A stretch of DNA of 64,000 nucleotides from Roseicyclus marinus (GCF_036322625.1 NZ_AP027266.1:2855001-2919000), one strand, 5' to 3'; shown: positions 1 through 8,185, counted from the first letter of the stretch. Numbers and translations: made by a program. Notes: generated from the letters alone by a model not told the origin.

Positions 1-833
1 TCCCAGCGCCCGCCGCCCAGTTGCTGCACATCGGAATAGAACTGGTCGACGATGGCCGTGACCGGCAGGGCGACGCCGATTTCCTTGGCCTGGCCCAGCG
101 CGATGCCCAGATCCTTGCGCATCCAGTCGACGGCGAAGCCGTGGTTGAACTGGTTGTCGACCATCGTGCCCGCGCGGTTCTTGAGCTGCCAGGACCCGCC
201 CGCGCCCTGGGCGACCAGATCGGCCACCGCCTTGGGGTCGAGACCGGCCTTCATCGCGAAATAAAGCCCTTCGGACATGGCTTGCACCAGGCCTGCGATG
301 CAGATCTGGTTGACCATCTTGGTCAATTGGCCCGCGCCGACCGCGCCGAAATGGACCGTGGCCTTGGAATAGGCGGCCACGACGGGTTCGGCAGCGGCGA
401 AATGGGCGGCATCACCGCCGCACATGATGGCGAGCTGGCCGTTTTCGGCCCCGGCCTGCCCGCCAGAGACGGGCGCATCCACCCAGCCGATGCCCGCGCC
501 CTCGGCCTCGGCGGCGAGGTCACGGGTGACGGTGGCGGAAACGGTCGTGTGGTCGACCACGATGGCCCCGGCCTTCATCCCCGCCAAGGCGCCATCGGGG
601 CCGGTGTAGACCGAGCGCAGATCGTCGTCATTGCCGACGCAGGACAGGACGAAATCGCAGCCTTCGGCGGCATCGCGCGGGGTCGCGGCAAAGGCGCCGC
701 CGTGCTGCGCGACCCAGCCCTCGGCCTTGGCCGTGGTGCGGTTGTAGACGGTCACGTCATGGCCCGCGCGCAACAGATGCGCGGCCATCGGGTAGCCCAT
801 CACGCCCAATCCCAGAAATGCCAGTTTCGCCAT
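1..833 (-). CDS. NAD(P)-dependent oxidoreductase, 3-hydroxyisobutyrate dehydrogenase family (C-terminus cut off)
   Basis: The translation begins MAKLAFLGLGVMGYPMAAHL, a Rossmann GxGxxG nucleotide-binding start. It continues with the family signature around DAPVSGGQAGAENGQ and a KMVNQ segment carrying the expected catalytic lysine. This family oxidises short beta-hydroxyacids (3-hydroxyisobutyrate, tartronate semialdehyde or similar); the exact substrate cannot be read from the sequence. About 277 residues are visible before the window edge, so only the last part of a roughly 290-residue protein is missing. A second in-frame ATG lies 6 bases upstream at 839, but a G-run ends directly against it, so 833 is the better start. 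Confidence 0.85.
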   Translation of the reverse strand, partial: MAKLAFLGLGVMGYPMAAHLLRAGHDVTVYNRTTAKAEGWVAQHGGAFAATPRDAAEGCDFVLSCVGNDDDLRSVYTGPDGALAGMKAGAIVVDHTTVSATVTRDLAAEAEGAGIGWVDAPVSGGQAGAENGQLAIMCGGDAAHFAAAEPVVAAYSKATVHFGAVGAGQLTKMVNQICIAGLVQAMSEGLYFAMKAGLDPKAVADLVAQGAGGSWQLKNRAGTMVDNQFNHGFAVDWMRKDLGIALGQAKEIGVALPVTAIVDQFYSDVQQLGGGRW

Positions 834-966
834 CTTCATCCCCCGCGGCTGATCTTGTCCTGGAGCAGACCTAGCGCAACGGCCCGAAAGGGAAAACCGG
901 TTTCGGACAGGGCAAGGCAGCCCCACCCCGGACAGGATGAGGTAGGTTGCGCCCGGACTGTCCCGG

Positions 967-1407
967 TTAGACGGGCCCCCCCGGGATTTGGCCCGGGGGC
1001 TGTGGCTGCGGTTGCGGCTGTGGCTGCGGCTGTGGCTGTGGCTGGGGCGGCGGCGGCGGGGCACCTGGTTCGGGCACCGTATTGGCCGCGCCCGTCGAAA
1101 CGCCGAAACTGATGTCGCCGCTGCCGAAGCCGATGCCCATGTCGATGCCGACATAGCCGTCGTTCTCCATCCAGCCGCCGCCCAGCGTGCCGCGCCAGCT
1201 GCCATCGCCGGGCATGTAATCCACGCCGACGGAAAAGGCGCCGCTGCCTTGTTCATTGTTGGAAAAGACCCGCAGGCCGATCCCCGGCTGAACCCCCGAA
1301 GGGCCGAAGTAGAGGGTGAAGCCGAGGCCGATCATCGGGTCGGCCTTTGCCGGAAGGGCCAGCAGCAGACAGGTCGGCAAGACAGCCGCAAGGGTGGAAT
1401 ATTTCAC
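967..1407 (-). CDS. Exported protein with Pro-Gln repeat tail, function unknown
   Basis: I do not recognise this family. The GTG start at 1407 gives a clean signal peptide (VKYSTLAAVLPTCLLLALPA then KA/DP), which is why I prefer it to longer forms starting with an arginine-rich stretch. The mature part is glycine-rich (repeated GIGF-, GVDY-, GIDMGIGFG-like segments), which would suit short beta strands in the cell envelope. It ends in five prolines followed by about nine Pro-Gln pairs, encoded by a near-perfect hexanucleotide repeat around 1000-1050. It is divergent from the MBL-fold gene, with an inverted repeat between them. Length is about 146 residues. Confidence 0.6.
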   Translation of the reverse strand: MKYSTLAAVLPTCLLLALPAKADPMIGLGFTLYFGPSGVQPGIGLRVFSNNEQGSGAFSVGVDYMPGDGSWRGTLGGGWMENDGYVGIDMGIGFGSGDISFGVSTGAANTVPEPGAPPPPPQPQPQPQPQPQPQPQPPGQIPGGPV

Positions 1408-1470
1408 GAAAGACAACTCGTTACCGGAACTCGTACGCGGTCCGTTATGGCGACTCTCGCGCCTGCGCCT

Positions 1471-1488
1471 GCGTGACATAGATCACGC
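1471..1488. promoter_or_regulatory. Perfect CRP/FNR-like inverted repeat
   Basis: GCGTGA-N6-TCACGC is a perfect 18-base inverted repeat in the spacer between two divergent genes (starts at 1407 and 1581). The spacing and GTGA/TCAC half-sites match the layout of CRP/FNR-superfamily operators. Which regulator binds, and which gene it controls, is inference. Confidence 0.4.
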
Positions 1489-1580
1489 GGAAACCGGCCC
1501 GGGTCCTGCCGCACGCCCTCTTACCCCGCCCCTCGACGGATCGTTGCATTTGCACTAATCTCGCCCGAAGCAGAGGGGAA

Positions 1581-2534
1581 ATGACCATGGCCAAGGCCTT
1601 CGCATCGGCGGGCGACCTGTCGGAAAAGACGATCAGCTTCACCCAGATCGGCGAGGGGCTTTATGCCTTCACGGCGCAAGGCGACCCCAATTCGGGCATC
1701 ATCATCGGGGATGACAGCGTCATGGTGATCGAGGCGCAGGCCACGCCCCGCCTTGCGCAGAAGGTGATCGACTGCATCCGCAGCGTGACGGACAAGCCGA
1801 TCTCGCACCTGGTGCTGACCCATTACCACGCCGTGCGCGTTCTGGGGGCCTCGGCCTATGGGGCGGGGCAGGTGATCATGTCGGATGCCGCGCGCGCCAT
1901 GGTCGTCGAACGCGGGCAGGAGGATTGGGACAGCGAATTCGCCCGCTTTCCCCGGCTCTTTCAGGGGCACGAGGATATCCCCGGCCTGACTTGGCCCACC
2001 ACGACCTTTTCGGACAGCATGACCGTCTATCTGGGCAATCGCCGGGTCGATATCTTTACCCCCGGGCGCGCGCATACGGCGGGTGATGCCGCGATCTGGG
2101 TGCCCGATGCCGAGGTGATGTTCACCGGCGACATCGTGGAATACCATTCGGCCTGCTATTGCGGCGACGGGCATTTCGCCGATTGGGGCGATACGCTGGA
2201 CGTGATCGCGGGGTTCCGGCCCCGCGCCATCGCGCCGGGGCGGGGCGACGCGCTGATCGGGGACAAGGTGGACCGCGCCATCGACAGCACGCGGGATTTC
2301 GTGAATTCGACCTATGACCCCGTCGCCCGTGTCGCGGCACGAGGCGGCTCGCTCAAGGAGGCGATGGCGGCGGCGCGCGCCGTCTGCGACCCGAAATTCG
2401 GCGATTTCGCGATCTACGAACACTGCCTGCCCTTCAACATCGCCCGTGCCTATGACGAGGCGCGCGGGCTCGACCATCCCCGCATCTGGACCGCCGAACG
2501 GGATGCCGAGATGTGGGCGGCCTTGCAGGGCTAG
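1581..2534 (+). CDS. MBL-fold hydrolase-like protein with altered metal motif
   Basis: This 317-residue protein has the metallo-beta-lactamase fold layout. It has an N-terminal strand region, LVLTHYH at residues 77-83, GRAHTAGD around 163-169, TGD with D184 in a VMFTGDIVEY strand, and a late histidine H281. The canonical HxHxDH motif reads H81-x-H83-x-V85-R86, so the Asp and third His are replaced; mono-metal or non-hydrolytic use is possible. It is followed 5 bases later by an FAD monooxygenase and then a DUF2783 protein, clearly one operon. An AGAGGGG Shine-Dalgarno sits just upstream; the ATG at 1587 is an alternative start with better spacing. Confidence 0.8.
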   Translation: MTMAKAFASAGDLSEKTISFTQIGEGLYAFTAQGDPNSGIIIGDDSVMVIEAQATPRLAQKVIDCIRSVTDKPISHLVLTHYHAVRVLGASAYGAGQVIMSDAARAMVVERGQEDWDSEFARFPRLFQGHEDIPGLTWPTTTFSDSMTVYLGNRRVDIFTPGRAHTAGDAAIWVPDAEVMFTGDIVEYHSACYCGDGHFADWGDTLDVIAGFRPRAIAPGRGDALIGDKVDRAIDSTRDFVNSTYDPVARVAARGGSLKEAMAAARAVCDPKFGDFAIYEHCLPFNIARAYDEARGLDHPRIWTAERDAEMWAALQG

Positions 2535-2539
2535 GGGCG

Positions 2540-4153
2540 ATGGGCTGGCAAGACCGTTATCCGCTGTCGCAACGGCTTTACCCCTATGCGCGGTCGCCCG
2601 ATCAGGATGCGGCGCGGCCGGTTCGTCACCCTGTCGTGATCATCGGCGCGGGGCCCGTGGGTCTGGCGCTGGCGCTCGACCTTGGGCTGCGCGGGGTGCC
2701 CGCGCTGGTTCTCGATGATCACGAAGGGGCGGGGCAAGGGTCGCGCGCGATCTGTTTTGCCAAGCGCACGCTCGAAATCGCGCACCGCTTGGGCTGCGGG
2801 GCCGACATGCTGGCCAAGGGCGTGGTCTGGAACCGGGGCCGCGTGTTCCACGACCGGGACGAGGTCTATGCTTTCGACCTTCTGCCCGAGGACGGCCACC
2901 GCCACCCAGCCTTCATCAACCTGCAACAGCCATGGTTCGAACGCTTCCTTGTGGAGGGGATCGACCGCGCCCGGTCACAGGGCGCACAGATCGAGATCCG
3001 GGGCCGCAACCGCCTGACCGGGATGGCGGCCACGGGCGACGGCGTGATGCTGCATCTCGACACCCCCGATGGGCCCTATGGCCTGCAAGCCGATTGGCTC
3101 ATCGCCTGCGACGGCGCGCGCTCGCCCCTGCGCGAGATGATGGGGCTGGGCTTCGAGGGCCGCGTGTTCGAGGATAATTTCCTCATCGCCGATGTGAAGA
3201 TGACAGCCGATTTCCCGACGGAACGCTGGTTCTGGTTCGAACCATGGTTCAGATCGGGGGCCTCGGCGCTCTTGCACAAACAGCCCGACAATATCTGGCG
3301 CATCGATTTCCAGCTTGGCTGGAACATCGACCGCAAGGCGGAGCTTGACCCAGCCCGCATCCGCAAACGCATCGACCAGATGCTGGGGCCGGATGTGGAG
3401 TATGAGCTCGACTGGACCTCGATCTACACGTTCCAATGTCGCCGGATGGAACGGTTCCGCCATGGCCGCGTGATCTTTGCGGGCGATGCCGCCCATCAGG
3501 TCAGCCCCTTCGGCGCGCGGGGGGCGAATTCGGGCGTGCAGGATGCCGACAATCTGGGCTGGAAACTGGCCGCCGTGCTGCAGGGGCAAGCGCCCGAGCG
3601 CCTCATCGACAGCTATGATGCCGAACGCCTCCATGCCGCCGACGAGAACATCCGCAATTCCACCCGCTCGACCGATTTCATCACGCCCAAGACGGCGCAA
3701 TCGCGGCTTTTCCGCGATGCGGTGCTGCAGCTGGCCCGCCATGCGCCCTTTGCCCGGCCCATGGTCAATTCGGGGCGGCTGTCGCTGCCCTCTGTCCATG
3801 ACGCCTCGCCGCTCACGACACCCGATGCCTTGCCCGGCGGCCCTGCGCGCAGCCGTCCCGGCGCGCCCTGCCCCGATGTGCGGCTGGGGGATGGCGATTA
3901 CCTGCTCGACCATCTGGGGCGGGGCTTCACCCTTCTGGTGCTGGGGGCGACACCGCCCGCCCTGCCCGATGGGGTTGCGGTTCTGACGCTCGACGCCGCG
4001 GCCAACCCCGACCTGCGCGACCGTTACCTGGGACAGGCGCAGCGCGCGCTGTACCTCATCCGGCCCGACCAGCATGTCGCCGCCCGCTGGGCCGCCTGCG
4101 ACGCGGGAAAACTGGCGCGCGCCATGGACCGCGCCATGGGACAGGAGGCGTGA
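2540..4153 (+). CDS. FAD-dependent aromatic monooxygenase (MhpA/PheA-type)
   Basis: This 537-residue group A flavoprotein hydroxylase carries an FAD-binding GAGPVG near residues 36-41, a mid DG-type segment (ACDGARSPLRE) and the second FAD motif GDAAHQ from residue 315 followed by PFGARGANSGVQDADNL. The family uses NAD(P)H and O2 to hydroxylate phenolic rings, as in 3-(3-hydroxyphenyl)propionate hydroxylase. I chose ATG 2540 because it follows the stop of the preceding gene; an upstream in-frame ATG at 2513 would overlap it. Its stop overlaps the start of the DUF2783 gene by one base. Its substrate is not evident, and no ring-cleavage enzyme is adjacent. Confidence 0.85.
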   Translation: MGWQDRYPLSQRLYPYARSPDQDAARPVRHPVVIIGAGPVGLALALDLGLRGVPALVLDDHEGAGQGSRAICFAKRTLEIAHRLGCGADMLAKGVVWNRGRVFHDRDEVYAFDLLPEDGHRHPAFINLQQPWFERFLVEGIDRARSQGAQIEIRGRNRLTGMAATGDGVMLHLDTPDGPYGLQADWLIACDGARSPLREMMGLGFEGRVFEDNFLIADVKMTADFPTERWFWFEPWFRSGASALLHKQPDNIWRIDFQLGWNIDRKAELDPARIRKRIDQMLGPDVEYELDWTSIYTFQCRRMERFRHGRVIFAGDAAHQVSPFGARGANSGVQDADNLGWKLAAVLQGQAPERLIDSYDAERLHAADENIRNSTRSTDFITPKTAQSRLFRDAVLQLARHAPFARPMVNSGRLSLPSVHDASPLTTPDALPGGPARSRPGAPCPDVRLGDGDYLLDHLGRGFTLLVLGATPPALPDGVAVLTLDAAANPDLRDRYLGQAQRALYLIRPDQHVAARWAACDAGKLARAMDRAMGQEA

Positions 4154-4341
4154 TGGCAGAGCTGAACCTGAACCCCAACCTCGCCAATCCCGACGATCTC
4201 TACGAGGCGCTCATCGCCGCCCATGACGGCCTGACCCGAGAGGAGAGCGAGGCGTTGAACGCGCGGTTGATCCTGATCCTGATGAACCATCTGGGCGATC
4301 CGGCGGTGATACGGCAGGCAATCGAGGCGGCGAAACGGTAG
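4153..4341 (+). CDS. DUF2783 protein
   Basis: This 62-residue acidic, helical protein (LYEALIAAHDGLTREESEAL, then NARLILILMNHLGD) matches the small DUF2783 family. I know that family as a companion of MhpA-like monooxygenases in Rhodobacteraceae. It overlaps the monooxygenase stop by one base, with an AGGAGG ribosome site at 4143-4148, so the two are translated together. A GTG one codon earlier is too close to that site. A role as a small partner of the monooxygenase is inference. Confidence 0.75.
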   Translation: MAELNLNPNLANPDDLYEALIAAHDGLTREESEALNARLILILMNHLGDPAVIRQAIEAAKR

Positions 4342-4343
4342 GG

Positions 4344-4412
4344 AAAGGCGCGTCGACGCGCCTTTGGCACGCGATTTCGAAATCGCGCGCCAAAGCCCGT
4401 TTCAACGGGCTT
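4344..4412. repeat. Chain of three abutting palindromes
   Basis: Three palindromes lie head to tail and share their end bases. The first is a perfect 22-base palindrome centred on GTCGAC (4344-4365). The second is a 32-base palindrome centred on TTCGAA with one mismatch (4363-4394). The third is a 9-bp stem with a 2-base centre, AAGCCCGTT/AACGGGCTT (4393-4412). They fill the gap between two convergent genes, so a two-way transcription stop is one likely role. The same design with unrelated sequence recurs at 25122-25192. Confidence 0.85.
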
Positions 4413-4436
4413 GCCGCGCCCGGCCGATCCGTCGCC

Positions 4437-5204
4437 TCAGGTCGTCACCCGCGCCCTGATCCGTCGGACCTCGGCCAGAACGCTCATCGCCGCAAGCGCC
4501 GAAGACCGCGGATTGCCCGGCAGGGGCGCGCCCATGATCTCGAACCGGAACGATCCAAAGGCCCCCTCGGCCTCGACCTCGTGGATATTGCCGGGGGCCC
4601 CCGGATCGGCCACCAACCGCGCCTGCGTGTCGTCGAACCCCAGCCCCGCCAGCGCCACCGCCGCCGCCACATTGGCATTCTTGGGATAGGCAAGCGCTGC
4701 CTGCCGCGCGCTCCCCTCGAAATGGATAGCAGGCGCGGTCAGGGCGGAAAGGTCCAGCACCGCCTCGGCGGGGGAGCCAGCCCAGCCCATGGGCGGCTTG
4801 CGGCCCGTGTAGCGAACGCTCCGCAACCCGCCCGCAGCCCCGGCGCGCAAGGCATCGAGCGCGCCGATCGCCCCGCTGGCCAGATGCAGCCGCGCGCCCC
4901 CCGCCTCCGCCGCGCGTGACAGATCGCGGGCCAGCCCCGCATCGGCCAGCGCCCCCAGCGACAGCGTGATCACGTCGATCCCCGCCTCCAGCGCGGCGGG
5001 CCCATGGGCCGCCAGCCCCGCATGGCCCGCGCAATCGACCACATGCGTCACACCCGGCGGCAACGCCGCCACCGACCGGACAGCAGGCAGACCCACAGGC
5101 GCAGTGCCCCGCACGATCACCGCCGCAGGGCCAAGCCCCTCTCGCTCAAGGGCCGCGATCACCCAAGCCCCGATGCTGCCCGCCCCGATCACCGCCAGTT
5201 TCAT
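4437..5204 (-). CDS. nadX: L-aspartate dehydrogenase
   Basis: The start MKLAVIGAGSIGAWVIAAL gives the NAD(P)-binding GxGxxG. Family landmarks SGAIGALDAL and YPKNANVAAAVALAGLG follow, then the late GNPRSS turn. The enzyme converts aspartate to iminoaspartate/oxaloacetate with NAD(P), feeding NAD synthesis or aspartate use. The ATG at 5204 is chosen because the Rossmann strand begins immediately; an extension to 5225 adds only MARERAA. About 255 residues is normal for the family. It is divergent, 77 bases apart, from the molybdenum-hydroxylase gene; no other NAD-synthesis gene is adjacent. Confidence 0.85.
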   Translation of the reverse strand: MKLAVIGAGSIGAWVIAALEREGLGPAAVIVRGTAPVGLPAVRSVAALPPGVTHVVDCAGHAGLAAHGPAALEAGIDVITLSLGALADAGLARDLSRAAEAGGARLHLASGAIGALDALRAGAAGGLRSVRYTGRKPPMGWAGSPAEAVLDLSALTAPAIHFEGSARQAALAYPKNANVAAAVALAGLGFDDTQARLVADPGAPGNIHEVEAEGAFGSFRFEIMGAPLPGNPRSSALAAMSVLAEVRRIRARVTT

Positions 5205-5281
5205 CGCCGCCCGCTCCCTTGCCATTCCCGCGCAAAGGCACAGTATCAGGCGCGGTTGGGATGGCCACAGGGACAGATGCG

Positions 5282-7381
5282 ATGACGAAACCCGAACACG
5301 GAATGATCGGCGCGCCCGTGACCCGGCGCGAGGACCCGGCGCTCTTGATGGGGCAGGGCCGCTATACCGCCGATATCATGCTCAACGATGCCCTCCACCT
5401 CGCCTTTCTGCGCAGCCCCGTCGCATCGGGCCGCATCGCCGCCATCGACATCTCCGAGGCGCTGGAGGCTCCTGGTGTCGTGGCGATCCTGACCGGGGCC
5501 GACCTGCCCCCGACCCTGCCCCCCGATGTCCAGCCCGTGCTCGACATCGCCGAGGTTCTGCCCTTTCCGCTTCTGGCGCGCGCGCATGTGACGGCGGTGG
5601 GCGAACCCGTCGTGGCCGTATTCGCCGACAGCCCGGCCCATGCCGCCGACGCGGTCGACCTGATCGTCCTCGACATCGACGACAGCCCCCTGCCCGAACC
5701 CCGCCGCATCGCAAGCCGCGCCTGGCGCACCGGCAATGCCGCCCGCGCCTTTGCCGAGGCCGCCCATGTGGTCGAGGTCGAAACCCGCCATCCCCGCGTC
5801 GCGCCCTCGCCGATGGAGCCGCGCGGCATCGCCGTCCAATACGACCCCGCGACCGAGGGCGTCACGATCTGGCAATCCACCCAGACGCCGCATCGCACGA
5901 AAAACGACCTGGCCCGCATCCTGCAGCTCGACCCCGACCGGGTGCGCGTCAGGGCCCCCGATGTCGGCGGCGGCTTCGGGATGAAGGGGTTTTCCTACCC
6001 GGAGGAGGTTCTGGCCGTCTGGGCCGCGATGCATCTCAAGCGCGATGTGCGCTGGATCGCGACACGGTCCGAGGAATTCCTGTCCTCGGGCCACGGGCGC
6101 GGCCTGACCTCGCGCGGGCGGCTGGCGCTCGACGCCGAGGGCCGCTTTCTCGCGCTCGAAGCGCGGATCGACGCGCCGGTGGGCGGCTGGCTCTCGGGCA
6201 CGGCGCTCATGCCCGCCTTCAACGCGGCGCGCATTCTGCCTTCGGGCTACGTGATCCCCGCGCTCGACATCGAAACATCCGTCACCGCCCATCCCAGCCC
6301 GCCTGTCGGCATCTATCGCGGCGCGGGCCGGCCCGAGGCGAATGTGATCATCGAACGCCTGATCGAGGAGGCCGCCGCCGTCACGGGCCGCGACCCGATC
6401 GCGCTGCGCCGTGCGAACCTCCTGCCTGCCTCCGCCCTGCCGCATGACACGGCGACGGGCAACAAGCTCGACAGCGGCGATTACGCTGCAGCGCTTGACG
6501 CCTTCGAAGCGGCGGCCGATCTGGCGGGCCTGCGCGCCCGGCGCGATGCGATCCGGGCGGCGGGCGGGATCGCGGGGCTTGGCACGGCCTTCTACGTCGA
6601 CCCTTCGGCGGCGGGGTTCGAATATGCCAGCGTCACGCTGAACGCCGATGGCACGGTGCATATCGTGACGGGGGCGACCCAACAGGGCCATGGGCGGCTC
6701 ACCGCCTTTTCCCAGATCGCCAGCGATGCGCTGGGGGTGCCGATGGAGGCGATCACGCTCGATGCAGGCGATACCGGCACCGCCCCCGTGGGCGTGGGGG
6801 CCGTCGGCAGCCGGGCCACCGCCATCGGCGGCAGCGCGCTGCTGGAGGCCTGCGAAAAGGCGCTTGCGATGCGCGAGGCGGGCCAAACCCTGCCCCTGAC
6901 CGCCGAAAGCCGCTACGAGGTCGCGGGACAGGCCTGGGCCTTTGGCGCCTATGCTGCGCTGGTCGAGATCGACCCCGAAACCGGTATCGCCCGCCTGATT
7001 GCCGCCCATGGGCATGACGATACCGGCCTGATCGTGAACCCCATTCAGGTCGAGGGGCAAATTCGCGGCGGCTTTGCCCAGGCGGTGGGCGAAACCATGC
7101 TCGAGGCCATCGCGCTCGATGACGAGGGGCAGCTTCTGACCGGCAGTTTCATGGATTACGCCATGCCGCGCGCCGATGACCTGCCGCCGCTCACGCTGTC
7201 GCAGACCGAAACGCCCAGCCCCATGAACCCGCTGGGTGCCAAGGGTGTGGGGGAGGCCGCGACGACCGGCGCGCCAGCGGCACTGATCAACGCGATCACC
7301 GATGCCTTCCGGCCCTTGGGCAAGACCCCGCCGCAGATGCCGTTCTCGCCCGCCCGGATCTGGGAGGCGCTGAACGGCTGA
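5282..7381 (+). CDS. Molybdopterin-binding large subunit, xanthine dehydrogenase/CODH-like family (orphan)
   Basis: This 699-residue protein has the family landmarks in order. These are GAPVTRREDPALLMGQGRYT at the start, the DVGGGFGMKG cofactor loop, GIYRGAGRPEAN, TGATQQGHG, and the C-terminal GAKGVGEAATTGAPA containing the catalytic glutamate. The loop reads YRGAGRPEA rather than AYxCSFR, so it is not a true carbon monoxide dehydrogenase. It is shorter than the usual 760-790 residues, with a compacted segment before VAGQAWAFGAYAALVEID. No FAD (medium) or 2Fe-2S (small) subunit gene lies nearby. ATG 5282 is chosen because homology begins right after it. Confidence 0.82.
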   Translation: MTKPEHGMIGAPVTRREDPALLMGQGRYTADIMLNDALHLAFLRSPVASGRIAAIDISEALEAPGVVAILTGADLPPTLPPDVQPVLDIAEVLPFPLLARAHVTAVGEPVVAVFADSPAHAADAVDLIVLDIDDSPLPEPRRIASRAWRTGNAARAFAEAAHVVEVETRHPRVAPSPMEPRGIAVQYDPATEGVTIWQSTQTPHRTKNDLARILQLDPDRVRVRAPDVGGGFGMKGFSYPEEVLAVWAAMHLKRDVRWIATRSEEFLSSGHGRGLTSRGRLALDAEGRFLALEARIDAPVGGWLSGTALMPAFNAARILPSGYVIPALDIETSVTAHPSPPVGIYRGAGRPEANVIIERLIEEAAAVTGRDPIALRRANLLPASALPHDTATGNKLDSGDYAAALDAFEAAADLAGLRARRDAIRAAGGIAGLGTAFYVDPSAAGFEYASVTLNADGTVHIVTGATQQGHGRLTAFSQIASDALGVPMEAITLDAGDTGTAPVGVGAVGSRATAIGGSALLEACEKALAMREAGQTLPLTAESRYEVAGQAWAFGAYAALVEIDPETGIARLIAAHGHDDTGLIVNPIQVEGQIRGGFAQAVGETMLEAIALDDEGQLLTGSFMDYAMPRADDLPPLTLSQTETPSPMNPLGAKGVGEAATTGAPAALINAITDAFRPLGKTPPQMPFSPARIWEALNG

Positions 7382-7387
7382 TCCCTG

Positions 7388-7425
7388 GAGCGCGTCGCGG
7401 CCATTCGCAGTCACGCGTCGCGCTC
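7388..7425 (+). terminator. Hairpin after the molybdenum-hydroxylase gene
   Basis: GAGCGCGTCGCG pairs with CGCGTCGCGCTC (one mismatch) around an 13-base loop directly after the stop codon, followed by GACCTTCTT. It is a plausible weak terminator without a long T-run. Confidence 0.4.
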
Positions 7426-7440
7426 TGACCTTCTTAGTGC

Positions 7441-7546
7441 GCATGTCCGGGGAGCGCAAAACCGGTTCCCACTTTTGCGCGACATGCTCCTTATTTCGCA
7501 TGTCCGGGGAGCGCAAAACCGGTTCCCACTTTTGCGCGACATGCTC
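7441..7546. repeat. Two identical 49-base copies in tandem, each an imperfect hairpin
   Basis: Bases 7441-7489 and 7498-7546 are identical, separated by 8 bases (57-base period). Within each copy GCATGTC pairs with GACATGC and GCGCAAAA with TTTTGCGC, around a CCGGTTCCCAC loop. The unit resembles short intergenic repeats common in alphaproteobacteria. It lies between two convergent genes and codes for nothing that I can see. Confidence 0.9.
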
Positions 7547-7558
7547 TAAGCGGTCGCT

Positions 7559-7804
7559 TCAGAAATCGAAGATGTCGTCGAGGAAGGATCCCCGGCGCTT
7601 CTTTTTCTCGTAACCGCGATCCTCGTCGCGGTAGCTTGGCTGGGGGGCCGCGCGCATCGGCTGCGCCGCCGGGGCGGAGCGTTCGATGATCTTGTCCAGC
7701 TCGCCGCGATCCAGCCAGACACCCCGGCATTGCGGGCAATAATCGATCTCGACGCCTTGCCGGTCGGCCATGACAAGGGTGGTGCCGTCGATGGGACATT
7801 GCAT
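7559..7804 (-). CDS. Zinc-finger (zf-TFIIB type) protein
   Basis: This 81-residue protein begins MQCPIDGTTLVMADRQGVEI, then YCPQCRGVWLDRGELDKIIE. The CPxDG...CPxCxGVWLDRGELD arrangement is the one of bacterial TFIIB-like zinc-ribbon proteins of unknown role. Two Cys pairs (C3 with CPQC) would bind zinc. The tail is basic (YEKKKRRG) and ends FLDDIFDF. Starting at ATG 7804 removes a non-homologous upstream extension and places a GGAGG-like site in front. It is last in a leftward run of small genes. Confidence 0.8.
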   Translation of the reverse strand: MQCPIDGTTLVMADRQGVEIDYCPQCRGVWLDRGELDKIIERSAPAAQPMRAAPQPSYRDEDRGYEKKKRRGSFLDDIFDF

Positions 7805-7879
7805 GGTCGGTGCCTCCTTGTTCTGCCTGATCCGCAGATAGGCGGGGACAGGGGGCGCACAAGACGCGATAGGCAAAAC

Positions 7880-8185
7880 CTATTCCCCGACGGTCACCGC
7901 TTCGATCTCGCTGGCGATGCGCACGGCCCATTCCCCGATGATCGGGATGAATTCGATCTGGCTGAGCGCCCAGATGATCAGCGACAACAGAACCGTCGCC
8001 CCGATCACCGTGCCCAGCCCCACGGCCATGCCGCTGGCAAAGCGCAACAGCAGAACACGCGGCACGGATTGATAGATCACGAACATCCGGTGGCTGCGCA
8101 ACAGCGCCAATTCCCGGTTGAGCGCGCGTATTTCCTCAGCCAGCGCATCGGGCTGCGACGGGTCGCGCCCCGGTTCATCCGCCAT
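7880..8185 (-). CDS. DUF5665 small membrane protein
   Basis: This 101-residue protein has a charged coiled-coil-like N-terminus (LAEEIRALNRELALLRSHR). A hydrophobic helix follows (GMAVGLGTVIGATVLLSLII), then a second hydrophobic stretch (FIPIIGEWAV) and an acidic end. This matches the conserved DUF5665 family of one- or two-pass membrane proteins. Its start overlaps the end of the preceding monooxygenase-like gene by 11 bases, so the two are probably co-translated. Function unknown. Confidence 0.75.
   Translation of the reverse strand: MADEPGRDPSQPDALAEEIRALNRELALLRSHRMFVIYQSVPRVLLLRFASGMAVGLGTVIGATVLLSLIIWALSQIEFIPIIGEWAVRIASEIEAVTVGE

Noticed and set aside
4344-4412. Insertion-sequence end or attachment site
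   Set aside because: No transposase or integrase near either palindrome chain and no target duplication is visible.
5282-7381. Carbon monoxide dehydrogenase large subunit
   Set aside because: The active-site loop reads YRGAGRPEA instead of the AYxCSFR of true CO dehydrogenases, and the partner subunits are missing.
5246-7516. A 756-residue minus-strand frame opposite the molybdenum-hydroxylase gene
   Set aside because: Shadow frame rich in Arg, Gly and His; it even begins inside the tandem hairpin repeats.
7441-7546. CRISPR array
   Set aside because: Only two copies, an 8-base spacer, strong internal symmetry and no cas genes.
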